Source of the DNA: Thermohalobaculum sp035512995
GTDB lineage: Bacteria; Pseudomonadota; Alphaproteobacteria; Rhodobacterales; Rhodobacteraceae
Assembly: GCA_035512995.1 (NCBI GenBank)
Contig: DATKCY010000067.1
Coordinates: 1-7,817, forward strand
DNA length: 7,817 bases
Direction of reading: 5' to 3'
The position numbers and the translations under genes are program-made. The notes beneath the pieces are model-generated. The model ran no database searches. It was given only the letters and a program-made list of their open reading frames with translations, and was not told the DNA's origin. Below, in pieces: positions 1-7,707 of the stretch (its first letter is position 1; the number at the start of each line of letters is the position of its first letter).

Positions 1-116
1 ACGAGCAGCGCGATGCCGAAGACGTGGCTCGTGTTGACGACGGCATAGCCCCACTTGCCGAAGCGCAGGTACTGGACCAGCCGCAGCCCCTCGACCCAGG
101 CAAGAACGTCCTCCAT
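1..116 (-). CDS. Partial membrane protein, DUF6644-like N-terminus
   Basis: Only the first 38 codons and part of the next lie in the window; the rest is beyond base 1. The peptide starts MEDVLAWVEGLRLVQYLRFG, continues with a Gly-Lys-Trp-Gly-Tyr segment and then VVNTSHVFGIALLV, which looks like the start of a first transmembrane helix. The pattern of a short amphipathic N-terminus, an aromatic residue, then V-N-x-x-H-V-x-G-I-A-L-L-V resembles small multi-helix membrane proteins of the DUF6644 type, as I remember them. Their function is unknown. The ATG at 116 is the only good start: the frame is open upstream to a stop near 167 but offers only a CTG. A GGAG directly abuts the ATG, too close for ideal spacing, so the start is uncertain. 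That this is a real gene is fairly likely; the family assignment is a guess. Confidence 0.5.
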   Translation of the reverse strand, partial: MEDVLAWVEGLRLVQYLRFGKWGYAVVNTSHVFGIALL

Positions 117-250
117 CTCCGTCAGCCGCCCGGACCGCGGACGCGCCGCGCGGATCGCTGTCGATCAGGTTCGGTCATGTGCGGCCGGCCCCCAAGATTC
201 CTCGAATAGGAGAGAGCACAGCCGCGGCGATCGCGAAACCGCTTTCTCGC

Positions 251-283
251 GCCGACGCGCGAAGCGGAGCGGCTTTCGTCGGC
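251..283. repeat. Imperfect inverted repeat in intergenic region
   Basis: GCCGAC at 251-256 pairs with GTCGGC at 278-283. Inside it GAAGC at 261-265 pairs with GCTTTC at 272-277 with one bulged T. The left side carries an extra GCGC at 257-260. A second small inverted repeat, CGCGA at 232-236 and TCGCG at 247-251, abuts it. The site lies in the 250-bp gap between two minus-strand genes. It could be part of a termination region or an RNA structure upstream of the next gene; no U-tract settles which. Confidence 0.3.
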
Positions 284-304
284 TCGGCGCCCATCGGCCC
301 CGAG

Positions 305-324
305 CCCCGGCCCGGAGGCCGGGG
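305..324 (-). terminator. Strong GC hairpin, possible terminator of the 107-aa gene
   Basis: CCCCGGCC at 305-312 and GGCCGGGG at 317-324 form a perfect 8-bp stem with a 4-base loop. On the minus strand it begins 42 bases past the stop codon of the hypothetical gene that ends at 367. No U-run follows on either strand, so it is not a canonical intrinsic terminator. It may be a 3'-end stabilising hairpin or a U-less terminator. Confidence 0.35.
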
Positions 325-366
325 GCAGAGACCATACGGCGGCGGGTCTCCGGACGCGACCGTGGC

Positions 367-690
367 TCAGGCGGCGCCCGGGCCGTCCGGCTCCGTGTCC
401 TCGCGATGTGCCGAGAGGTCGAGGACCTGGCCCGTGCGCTCGGCCGGCGTCAGGGCGAGCTGCTGCTCCTCACCCTCGACCCAGCGGCCGACGCGGACGA
501 TCTCGAGCGTCGCCTCGGGGGTGGCGGCGGCCTCGGGGCTCTCGAGGATCACGAGGCCCTGCTGGTCGACGTAGAAGGTGTGCTCGCCGAGCGCCTCGGC
601 GAGCTTGGCGTTCGCGGGCTCCTCCTCGGGAAGCGGGTTCGCGCCGGTTGCCTGTTCGACAGCGGCGATCTGCGCGCTGGAAAGCTTCAT
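367..690 (-). CDS. Conserved-looking hypothetical protein, 107 aa
   Basis: I do not recognise a named family with confidence. The protein begins MKLSSAQIAAVEQATGANPL, a probable helix, followed by an acidic linker (PEEEPAN), a helix (AKLAEALG), then HTFYVDQQGLVILE, which looks like a pair of beta strands. A further strand-like stretch (TLEIVRVGRWV) precedes an acidic, poorly ordered tail. It has no cysteine, no signal peptide and no membrane segment, so a small soluble cytoplasmic protein is likely. The composition is natural (Glu, Ala, Leu rich) and unlike a shadow frame. The ATG at 690 has only a weak upstream GGAT as ribosome site. It sits downstream of the ilvC terminator and so should have its own promoter, but I could not find a convincing one. 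I have a vague memory of similar short alphaproteobacterial proteins with an MKLSSAQIAAVE start. Confidence 0.65.
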   Translation of the reverse strand: MKLSSAQIAAVEQATGANPLPEEEPANAKLAEALGEHTFYVDQQGLVILESPEAAATPEATLEIVRVGRWVEGEEQQLALTPAERTGQVLDLSAHREDTEPDGPGAA

Positions 691-754
691 GACTGATCCG
701 TTGGGTCCGTGTTCGAGCGGCGCCGGGAAGCGCGGCTCATCTGAAGGCAGCGTG

Positions 755-769
755 CCTTGGCCCCCAAGG
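755..769. repeat. 15-bp palindrome upstream of the 107-aa gene
   Basis: CCTTGG at 755-760 and CCAAGG at 764-769 are exact inverted repeats separated by CCC. The element lies about 65 bases upstream of the hypothetical gene that starts at 690, inside the 245-bp gap behind ilvC. Position and symmetry suit a regulator binding site, but it could equally be a small hairpin or chance. The rest of this gap (about 770-907) shows no clear promoter. Confidence 0.3.
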
Positions 770-907
770 TGTCAGTCAGGATGGACCGGCGCAAGGGGGG
801 TGGTGCCTGCTTTGTCGGCGGCCAGCGACCGGAGCTCTCCGCCGGGGGGCGTCACGAGAAAGCGAACGTATAGCCCGTCGGCCGCGCCCTCGAACCGTCG
901 GATGCGG

Positions 908-931
908 AAAAGGTGCGCTTGAACGCGCACC
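908..931 (-). terminator. Intrinsic terminator after ilvC
   Basis: Read on the minus strand, GGTGCGC (931-925), a six-base loop GTTCAA, then GCGCACC (918-912) give a perfect 7-bp stem, followed at once by TTTT (911-908). The hairpin starts five bases past the ilvC stop codon (938-936). Stem, short loop and U-run directly after the last gene fit an intrinsic terminator that closes the ilv operon. Confidence 0.8.
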
Positions 932-935
932 CCGC

Positions 936-1958
<1,023 letters not shown>

Positions 1959-2023
1959 CGCTCTTCCTCGTGCTTCGGGAGTTCTGTCGCCGGACGGCGG
2001 GGCGGGTGCCGGGTTAGCGGAGG

Positions 2024-2605
2024 CTACTCGAGTTGTCCAGCCGAGGCGGCGGCCTGGGTCTGGGCGACGGCCAGCCGTTCCCAGAGCTTGCGGGTGCAGA
2101 CGTTCTGCGGGCGGGTGTCCTCGGGGGTCGCGGCGAGGCCCCGGTCGATCATCCGGCGCGAGACGGCGACCGCCATGAACTCCGGCAGCTGGCGCGGATC
2201 GACGCCGCGGCGCGCGACCTCGGGCCCGAAGACCGGGCCGTCGCCGCCCCGGGCGCCGTAGCGCGACAGCTCCTGCGGGTTGCAGCGCCCGCCCTCGGGG
2301 GTCAGCCGCATCGCCGGCTCGTCGGACGGGTCGGCATCGCCCGCGGCGTCGATCGCGAACACGATCGAGACCGGGCGGCCGGGATCGGCCTCGAGGCTCA
2401 TGTAGACCGCCGGCGCGGCGCGCGTGGCTTCGGGATCGACCAGCGCGCCGCCGGTGTCGCCCGGCCCGTCCAGCGCGGACGGCAGGGGCAGGCTGCCTGC
2501 GGCCGCGGGCGGCGGTGCCTCCTGCGGCTCCTCGGGCCCGGCGCAGCCCGCGAGCGCGAGCGCCGCGGCGAGCGCGGCCGCGCGGGAGCGGCCGCGAGGC
2601 CTCAC
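2024..2605 (-). CDS. Putative lipoprotein inside the ilv operon
   Basis: I do not recognise this 193-residue protein. It starts with a short basic region (MRPRGRSR), a hydrophobic Ala/Leu stretch and LALAGC, a good lipobox with Cys21 as the lipidated residue, so export and anchoring in a membrane are likely. Residues 22-60 are a Pro/Ala/Gly-rich linker. The rest looks folded: strand-like AVYMSLEA and SIVFAIDA at about 67-87, then helices rich in Arg near the end. Cys108 and Cys170 could form a disulfide in the periplasm. The GTG start at 2605 overlaps the ilvN stop as GTGA, which suggests translational coupling, and ilvC follows 65 bp later. It is therefore co-transcribed with branched-chain amino acid genes although nothing in it suggests an enzyme of that pathway. 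The ORF is well supported by signal peptide and coupling; its role is unknown. Confidence 0.8.
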   Translation of the reverse strand: MRPRGRSRAAALAAALALAGCAGPEEPQEAPPPAAAGSLPLPSALDGPGDTGGALVDPEATRAAPAVYMSLEADPGRPVSIVFAIDAAGDADPSDEPAMRLTPEGGRCNPQELSRYGARGGDGPVFGPEVARRGVDPRQLPEFMAVAVSRRMIDRGLAATPEDTRPQNVCTRKLWERLAVAQTQAAASAGQLE

Positions 2606-3180
2606 GGCCGGCTCAGCCCCTTCGCCCCGCGCGACATCGCGGCGACGCCGGTGCGGGTCACCTCGACCAGGCCGATCGGGCGCATGAGCTCGACGAAGGC
2701 GTCGATCTGGTCTGTGTCCTCCGCGAGCTCGAAGATGAAGCTCTCGAGGGTCACGTCGACGACGCGCGCGCCCATCAGCTCGGCCATGCGGAGCGCCTCG
2801 ACCCGGTGGTCGCCCGTGGACGCGACCTTGACGAGCGCCAGCTCGCGCTCGACGTGCAGGCCCTCCTCGGTCAGGTCGTGCACGTCGTGGGTCGTGACCA
2901 TGCGCATGAGCTGGGCGCGGATCTGGTCGATCACCTGCGGCGTGCCGGTGGTGACGATGGTGATGCGGGAGAGGTGCGCCGAGTGGTCGGTCTCGGCGAC
3001 CGTCAGGCTCTCGATGTTGTAGCCGCGGCCCGAGAAGAGCCCGATTACGCGGGCGAGCACGCCCGGCTCGTTGTCGACGAGCACGGAGAGGGTGTGCCGC
3101 TCCTCCTCCTGACTGAGCGTCGGGCGGAGGTTGTAGGCGGACTTCCGGTTCGAGCCGGGTTTCAGGGAAAGGGCGTTCAT
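2602..3180 (-). CDS. ilvN: Acetohydroxyacid synthase small (regulatory) subunit
   Basis: This is the regulatory subunit that activates IlvB and gives it feedback inhibition by valine. The ACT domain runs from about residue 29 to 103: HTLSVLVDNEPGVLARVIGL followed by FSGRGYNIESLTVAETD. By alignment from memory with E. coli IlvH, Asn37, Gly40 and Asn55 match the valine-site residues Asn11, Gly14 and Asn29, so valine sensitivity is expected. A second ferredoxin-like domain (VERELALVKVA to about residue 180) completes the protein. At 192 residues it is longer than E. coli IlvH (about 163) because of an N-terminal extension of about 25 residues and a short tail. The ATG at 3180 has a GGAG seven bases upstream. 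ilvB ends 25 bp before it and the lipoprotein gene overlaps its stop codon, so it lies in the middle of the operon. Confidence 0.96.
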   Translation of the reverse strand: MNALSLKPGSNRKSAYNLRPTLSQEEERHTLSVLVDNEPGVLARVIGLFSGRGYNIESLTVAETDHSAHLSRITIVTTGTPQVIDQIRAQLMRMVTTHDVHDLTEEGLHVERELALVKVASTGDHRVEALRMAELMGARVVDVTLESFIFELAEDTDQIDAFVELMRPIGLVEVTRTGVAAMSRGAKGLSRP

Positions 3181-3205
3181 GCGGGGGCTCCGGTAAGGGA
3201 CAGGG

Positions 3206-4972
<1,767 letters not shown>

Positions 4973-5019
4973 CGGTCCTCTCCGTTCTCTTCGGGGCCGC
5001 GCCCCGTCCGTTCAGGCAT

Positions 5020-5042
5020 AAAAAAAGCCCCGTCGAGGGGCT
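5020..5042 (-). terminator. Attenuator terminator of the ilv leader
   Basis: On the minus strand AGCCCC (5042-5037), loop TCGAC, GGGGCT (5031-5026) form a 6-bp stem, and the run from 5026 to 5020 is seven T. This is a textbook intrinsic terminator placed about 47 bases before the ilvB start codon and 27 bases after the leader peptide stop. A terminator here would block the operon unless it is regulated, and the leader peptide just upstream supplies the means. Confidence 0.88.
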
Positions 5043-5056
5043 GGAACGCGCGCGAG

Positions 5057-5082
5057 CCGGTCTGGAGGGTCACTCCATCCGG
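5057..5082 (-). promoter_or_regulatory. Leader RNA hairpin around the leader stop codon
   Basis: CCGG (5082-5079) and TGGAG (5077-5073) pair with CTCCA (5067-5063) and CCGG (5060-5057), with a small internal loop and the terminal loop TGACC, which holds the leader peptide stop codon. A flanking GCGCGCG (5093-5087) can also pair with CGCGCGC (5054-5048) to enclose this hairpin. An exclusive alternative exists: GG-A-TGGAG (5080-5073) can pair with TTCCA-G-CC (5046-5039) and sequester part of the terminator's 5' arm. The hairpin is visible; its role as pause or anti-antiterminator structure is inferred. Confidence 0.55.
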
Positions 5083-5117
5083 GGTCCGCGCGCCGCGATT
5101 ACGAGGATGTCCTGCAC
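5070..5117 (-). CDS. ilv operon leader peptide (attenuation)
   Basis: A 15-codon frame starting with GTG encodes MQDILVIAARGPRME and then TGA. Codons 4-7 are ATC CTC GTA ATC, that is Ile-Leu-Val-Ile, the three end products of the pathway in a row. A strong ribosome site, GAGAGGA at 5130-5124, stands six bases before the start. The peptide lies between a candidate promoter and an intrinsic terminator ahead of ilvB, the standard layout of ribosome-mediated attenuation: when charged Ile, Leu or Val tRNA is short, the ribosome stalls and the RNA refolds so that transcription goes on into ilvBN. A second GTG at 5122 in another frame gives only seven codons without such a run and lies closer to the ribosome site. 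No symbol is given; ilvL would fit by analogy. Confidence 0.85.
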   Translation of the reverse strand: MQDILVIAARGPRME

Positions 5118-5143
5118 GTCACGTCCTCTCGATTGCGGCGCCA

Positions 5144-5172
5144 GAGATACCGGGCGCCGGGGAAGGGGTCAA
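5144..5172 (-). promoter_or_regulatory. Candidate sigma-70 promoter of the ilv leader/operon
   Basis: On the minus strand TTGACC (5172-5167) matches five of six -35 consensus bases and is followed after exactly 17 bases by TATCTC (5149-5144), a weaker -10. Transcription would begin near 5137, just before the GAGAGGA ribosome site of the leader peptide. The spacing and placement support it; the -10 element matches only three of six bases. Confidence 0.5.
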
Positions 5173-5228
5173 GCGCTAAGGCGAGCGCCGGCCGCGGGTT
5201 CGAGCGGCAGGGCGCGCACTCATGGGCG

Positions 5229-5253
5229 CCACGCGGGCCGTCGGCGCGCGTGG
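5229..5253 (-). terminator. Hairpin downstream of the methionine synthase gene
   Basis: CCACGCG at 5229-5235 and CGCGTGG at 5247-5253 are exact inverted repeats. Inside them GCC (5237-5239) and GGC (5243-5245) can pair with a three-base loop, giving about 10 bp of stem with one G-G mismatch. It starts about 40 bases after the stop codon of the methionine synthase gene and lies before the ilv promoter. No T-run follows on the minus strand, so it may be a U-less terminator or a 3'-end stabiliser. Confidence 0.35.
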
Positions 5254-5293
5254 GTTCGCTCCATAGGCGAGAATACGGGTGCCTCCCGCCCCG

Positions 5294-6316
5294 TCAGCCG
5301 CCGTGGCGCTTTCGCGCAAGCGCCGCCCCGGCGCCGAGCGCCTTCAGCTTGCCCTCGGCCACCCCGCGGGGCAGGGGCGCCATGCCGCAATTCGTGCAGG
5401 GCATCAGCCGCTCGCGGTCCACGTGCGCGAGCGCCGCCTCGATGGTCGCGGCGACCTCCTCGGCGGTCTCCACCGTCTCCGTCGCGACGTCGATCACGCC
5501 GACCATCACCGCCTTGTCCGGCAGAAGGTCGAGCACCGACAGCGGCACCCGCGAACTGGCGCATTCGAGCGAGACCTGCCCGATCCGGCTGGCGTTGATC
5601 GCCGGGAATATCCGCTCGTACTGCCGCCATTCGGCGCCGAGCGACTTCTTCCAGTCGATGTTCTGCTGGATGCCGTAGCCGTAGCAGATGTGGACCGCCG
5701 TCGCGCATCTCAGCCCCTCGGCCGCGCGCTCCAGCGCCGCGATCCCCCAGTCGTTGACGTCGTCCATGAAGGCGTTGAAGGCGGGCTCGTCGAACTGGAT
5801 CAGGTCGACGCCGAGGCGCTCGAGCTCGCGCGCCTCCGCGTTCAGGATCTCGGCGAAGGCCATCGCCATGTCGGCGCGCCGGCCGTAGTGCGCGTCGGCG
5901 ATGGTGTCGCAGATCGTCATCGGCCCGGGCAGCGTGAACTTGAGCCCGCCCGCCACGTGGGCGCGGGTGAACGCGACCTCGTCCGCATGGACCGGGGCGG
6001 GGCGCGAGACCGGCCCCGTGACCGTCGGCACCTCGACCGTGTAGCGGTCGGCCCGGATGCCCATCCTGGTCTTCTTCTGCCAGTCGATGCCGTCGATCGT
6101 CTCGAGGAAGCCGTGGACGAAGTGCGTGCGGAACTGCTCGCCGTTCGAGACGATGTCGATGCCGGCGTCCTCCTGCGTCTTGATCCAGACCAGGGCCGCG
6201 TCCTGCTTGCCGCGCTCGAGCTCGGCGCCCTCGAGCCGCCAGGCGGCCCAGAGCTTCTCCGGCTCGGCGAGCCAGGCGGGCTTAGGCAGGCTTCCGGCGA
6301 CGGTGGTCGTGAACAT
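5294..6316 (-). CDS. Core-type cobalamin-independent methionine synthase
   Basis: The 340-residue protein matches only the C-terminal catalytic half of MetE (about 750 residues in E. coli), in the UROD/MetE TIM-barrel fold. It should transfer a methyl group to homocysteine to give methionine. The zinc ligands are visible: His209 and Cys211 in AVHICYGYG, Glu251 in SLECASS, and Cys310 in PCTNCGMAP. Asp176 and Glu177 in QFDEPAF fit the homocysteine-binding segment, and SNGEQ at 57-61 is also typical. The start AGSLPKPAWL is as in alphaproteobacterial and MesD-like core enzymes. No N-terminal domain is lost by mutation; this is the family's native length. ATG 6316 has AAGGGG six bases upstream, overlapping the end of the cfa-type gene 12 bp away, so the two are probably one operon. 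The methyl donor (methyl-folate or a protein) cannot be told from sequence. No MesX (DUF1852) gene is adjacent. Confidence 0.88.
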   Translation of the reverse strand: MFTTTVAGSLPKPAWLAEPEKLWAAWRLEGAELERGKQDAALVWIKTQEDAGIDIVSNGEQFRTHFVHGFLETIDGIDWQKKTRMGIRADRYTVEVPTVTGPVSRPAPVHADEVAFTRAHVAGGLKFTLPGPMTICDTIADAHYGRRADMAMAFAEILNAEARELERLGVDLIQFDEPAFNAFMDDVNDWGIAALERAAEGLRCATAVHICYGYGIQQNIDWKKSLGAEWRQYERIFPAINASRIGQVSLECASSRVPLSVLDLLPDKAVMVGVIDVATETVETAEEVAATIEAALAHVDRERLMPCTNCGMAPLPRGVAEGKLKALGAGAALARKRHGG

Positions 6317-6328
6317 GTCAGGCCCCTT

Positions 6329-7630
6329 TCAGCCCCGGCGAAGCGCGATCTGCGTCACGTCGGTCGTTCCCGCATTGAAGCAGGCTGCGCAGACCGCGAG
6401 GTAGAAGTTCCATGTGCGGCAGAAGCGCTGGTCGAAGCCGAGCTCGGCGACTTCGGGCCAGCGTGCATTGAAGGCGGCGCGCCAGGCGCGCAGCGTGCGC
6501 GAGTAGCTCTCGCCGAACTCGATCGAGCGGATGATCTCGAGCCCCGCGGCGGCGGCCTCGCGGGGCAGTGCGGACGTTGGCGGCAGCATGCCGCCGGGGA
6601 AGATGTACTTCTGGACGAAGTCGGTCCTGCGCCGGTAGGCGGGGAACAGGCGGTCGGCGATGGTGATGCTCTGCAGCGCGGCGATGCGGCCCGGCTTGAG
6701 CCGGTCGCGGACGACGCCGAAGAAAGTCGGCCAGTATTTCTCGCCGACCGCCTCGAGCATCTCGATCGAGGCGATGCCGTCATAGGCGCCGCTCTCGTCG
6801 CGGTAATCGCGGAGCGCGATCTCGGCGCGGTCGGCGAGGCCGGCATCGTGGAGGCGCTTGCGGGCGTAGTCGCGCTGCTCGCGACTGAGCGTGAGGCCGG
6901 TGACGCGGGCGCCGCGCTCGCGGATCGCGTATTCGGCGAACCCGCCCCAGCCGCAGCCGATCTCGAGCAGATGGTCGCCCGGTGCGACGCCGATCAGGTC
7001 GCAGATGGATGCATACTTCCTGGTCTGGGCCTCGCGGAGCGGCTCGCCGGCGCGCGCGAACAGCGCCGAGGAATAGGTCATCGTCTCGTCGAGCCAGAGC
7101 CGGTAGAAGTCGTTTCCGAGGTCGTAGTGGTAGGCGATATTGCGCCGCGACCCGCGCCGCGTGTTGGTGTTCAGCCGGTGGCACAGGCGCCGGTAGGCGC
7201 GGGCGAGCCCGGCGCCGGGGAAGCTCCGGGCGACCCGCTCGTTGTTGAGCAGGACCACGTCGAGGAGCGCCTGCAGGTCGGGCGTGGTCCACCAGCCCTC
7301 GATGTACATCTCGGGCAGGCCGATCGCTCCCTGTCGGATCATGCGGGCGAAGAAGCCCGGCTCGGCGACGTCGATCCGGCCCGACGGCCCGGGGCGAGCA
7401 CCCTCGGCGGCGAAGACGCGGCCGTCGGGGAGGGCGATCTCGACCGAGCCGATCTCCAGCCGCTTCAGGATCGACAGGAAGATCACGAAATAGCGCGGCA
7501 GGTTCCGCTGGCCGGCCGCGCTTGTCAGCCTCCGACCGCGGCCCGGGATCTCCTCGCCTGCCGCAGCAGGCTCTCCCGGAAACCGGTCCCCGAGAGGCCG
7601 GGGGACGGAAGGCCTGGTCGAATTGGCCAT
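6329..7630 (-). CDS. Cyclopropane-fatty-acyl-phospholipid synthase family
   Basis: This is a SAM-dependent methyltransferase of the CFA synthase family, which adds a methylene bridge (or, in relatives, a methyl group) across the double bond of unsaturated acyl chains in membrane phospholipids. Counting from the ATG at 7630, the family block YHYDLGNDFY is at 167-176, MTYSSALF at 184-191, the SAM-binding LEIGCGWGGF at 222-231, SIEMLEAVGEKYW at 288-300, and QKYIFPGGMLP in the C-terminal half. The residue equal to the E. coli active-site Cys139 is Ser188, as in other alphaproteobacterial sequences I recall. About 45 N-terminal residues, Pro/Gly/Arg-rich, precede the conserved part (LPRYFVIFLSILKRLEIG). 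A GTG six bases further up (7636) is an equal alternative start. It is followed 12 bp later by methionine synthase. It could also be a UfaM-like fatty-acid C-methyltransferase. Confidence 0.85.
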   Translation of the reverse strand: MANSTRPSVPRPLGDRFPGEPAAAGEEIPGRGRRLTSAAGQRNLPRYFVIFLSILKRLEIGSVEIALPDGRVFAAEGARPGPSGRIDVAEPGFFARMIRQGAIGLPEMYIEGWWTTPDLQALLDVVLLNNERVARSFPGAGLARAYRRLCHRLNTNTRRGSRRNIAYHYDLGNDFYRLWLDETMTYSSALFARAGEPLREAQTRKYASICDLIGVAPGDHLLEIGCGWGGFAEYAIRERGARVTGLTLSREQRDYARKRLHDAGLADRAEIALRDYRDESGAYDGIASIEMLEAVGEKYWPTFFGVVRDRLKPGRIAALQSITIADRLFPAYRRRTDFVQKYIFPGGMLPPTSALPREAAAAGLEIIRSIEFGESYSRTLRAWRAAFNARWPEVAELGFDQRFCRTWNFYLAVCAACFNAGTTDVTQIALRRG

Positions 7631-7637
7631 GCCCACT

Positions 7638-7649
7638 TCACCTTCGCAT
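7638..7649 (-). other. Three-codon upstream frame before the cfa-type gene
   Basis: ATG-CGA-AGG-TGA on the minus strand is preceded by AAGGAG (7661-7656) six bases away, the best ribosome site in this upstream region. It is out of frame with the methyltransferase and its stop lies just before that gene's GTG/ATG start. It could be a minimal upstream ORF, or the strong AAGGAG may simply feed initiation at the later start by reinitiation. Confidence 0.3.
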
Positions 7650-7678
7650 TCTCGGCTCCTTCGCGGGGCCGACGCGCC

Positions 7679-7707
7679 AATCTAGCGGGTTGCGGGCGTT
7701 CATTGAA
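7679..7707 (-). promoter_or_regulatory. Possible promoter of the cfa-type/methionine synthase pair
   Basis: TTCAAT (7707-7702) and TAGATT (7684-7679) are separated by 17 bases on the minus strand; a start near 7672 would lie about ten bases before the AAGGAG site. Both hexamers are imperfect. Upstream of this, from 7708 to 7817, I see no gene that I can support. Confidence 0.3.

Noticed and set aside
793..930. 46-codon minus-strand frame starting with GTG right after ilvC
   Set aside because: It has a protein-like translation (an FRIRRFEGAADGLYVRFLVT segment), but its first codons lie in the ilvC terminator stem, the ribosome site is poor, and third-position GC (about 75 percent) looks lower than in the surrounding genes. 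Conservation in relatives would revive it.
1959..2023. Terminator or separate promoter between the lipoprotein gene and ilvC
   Set aside because: Only a small GCC/GGC hairpin without T-run and no convincing -35/-10 pair is present in these 65 bases, so ilvC is taken as part of the ilv operon.
5115..5122. Alternative leader start GTG at 5122
   Set aside because: It gives only seven codons (MTCRTSS) without Ile, Leu or Val and sits too close to the ribosome site; the GTG at 5117 has ideal spacing and the regulatory codon run.
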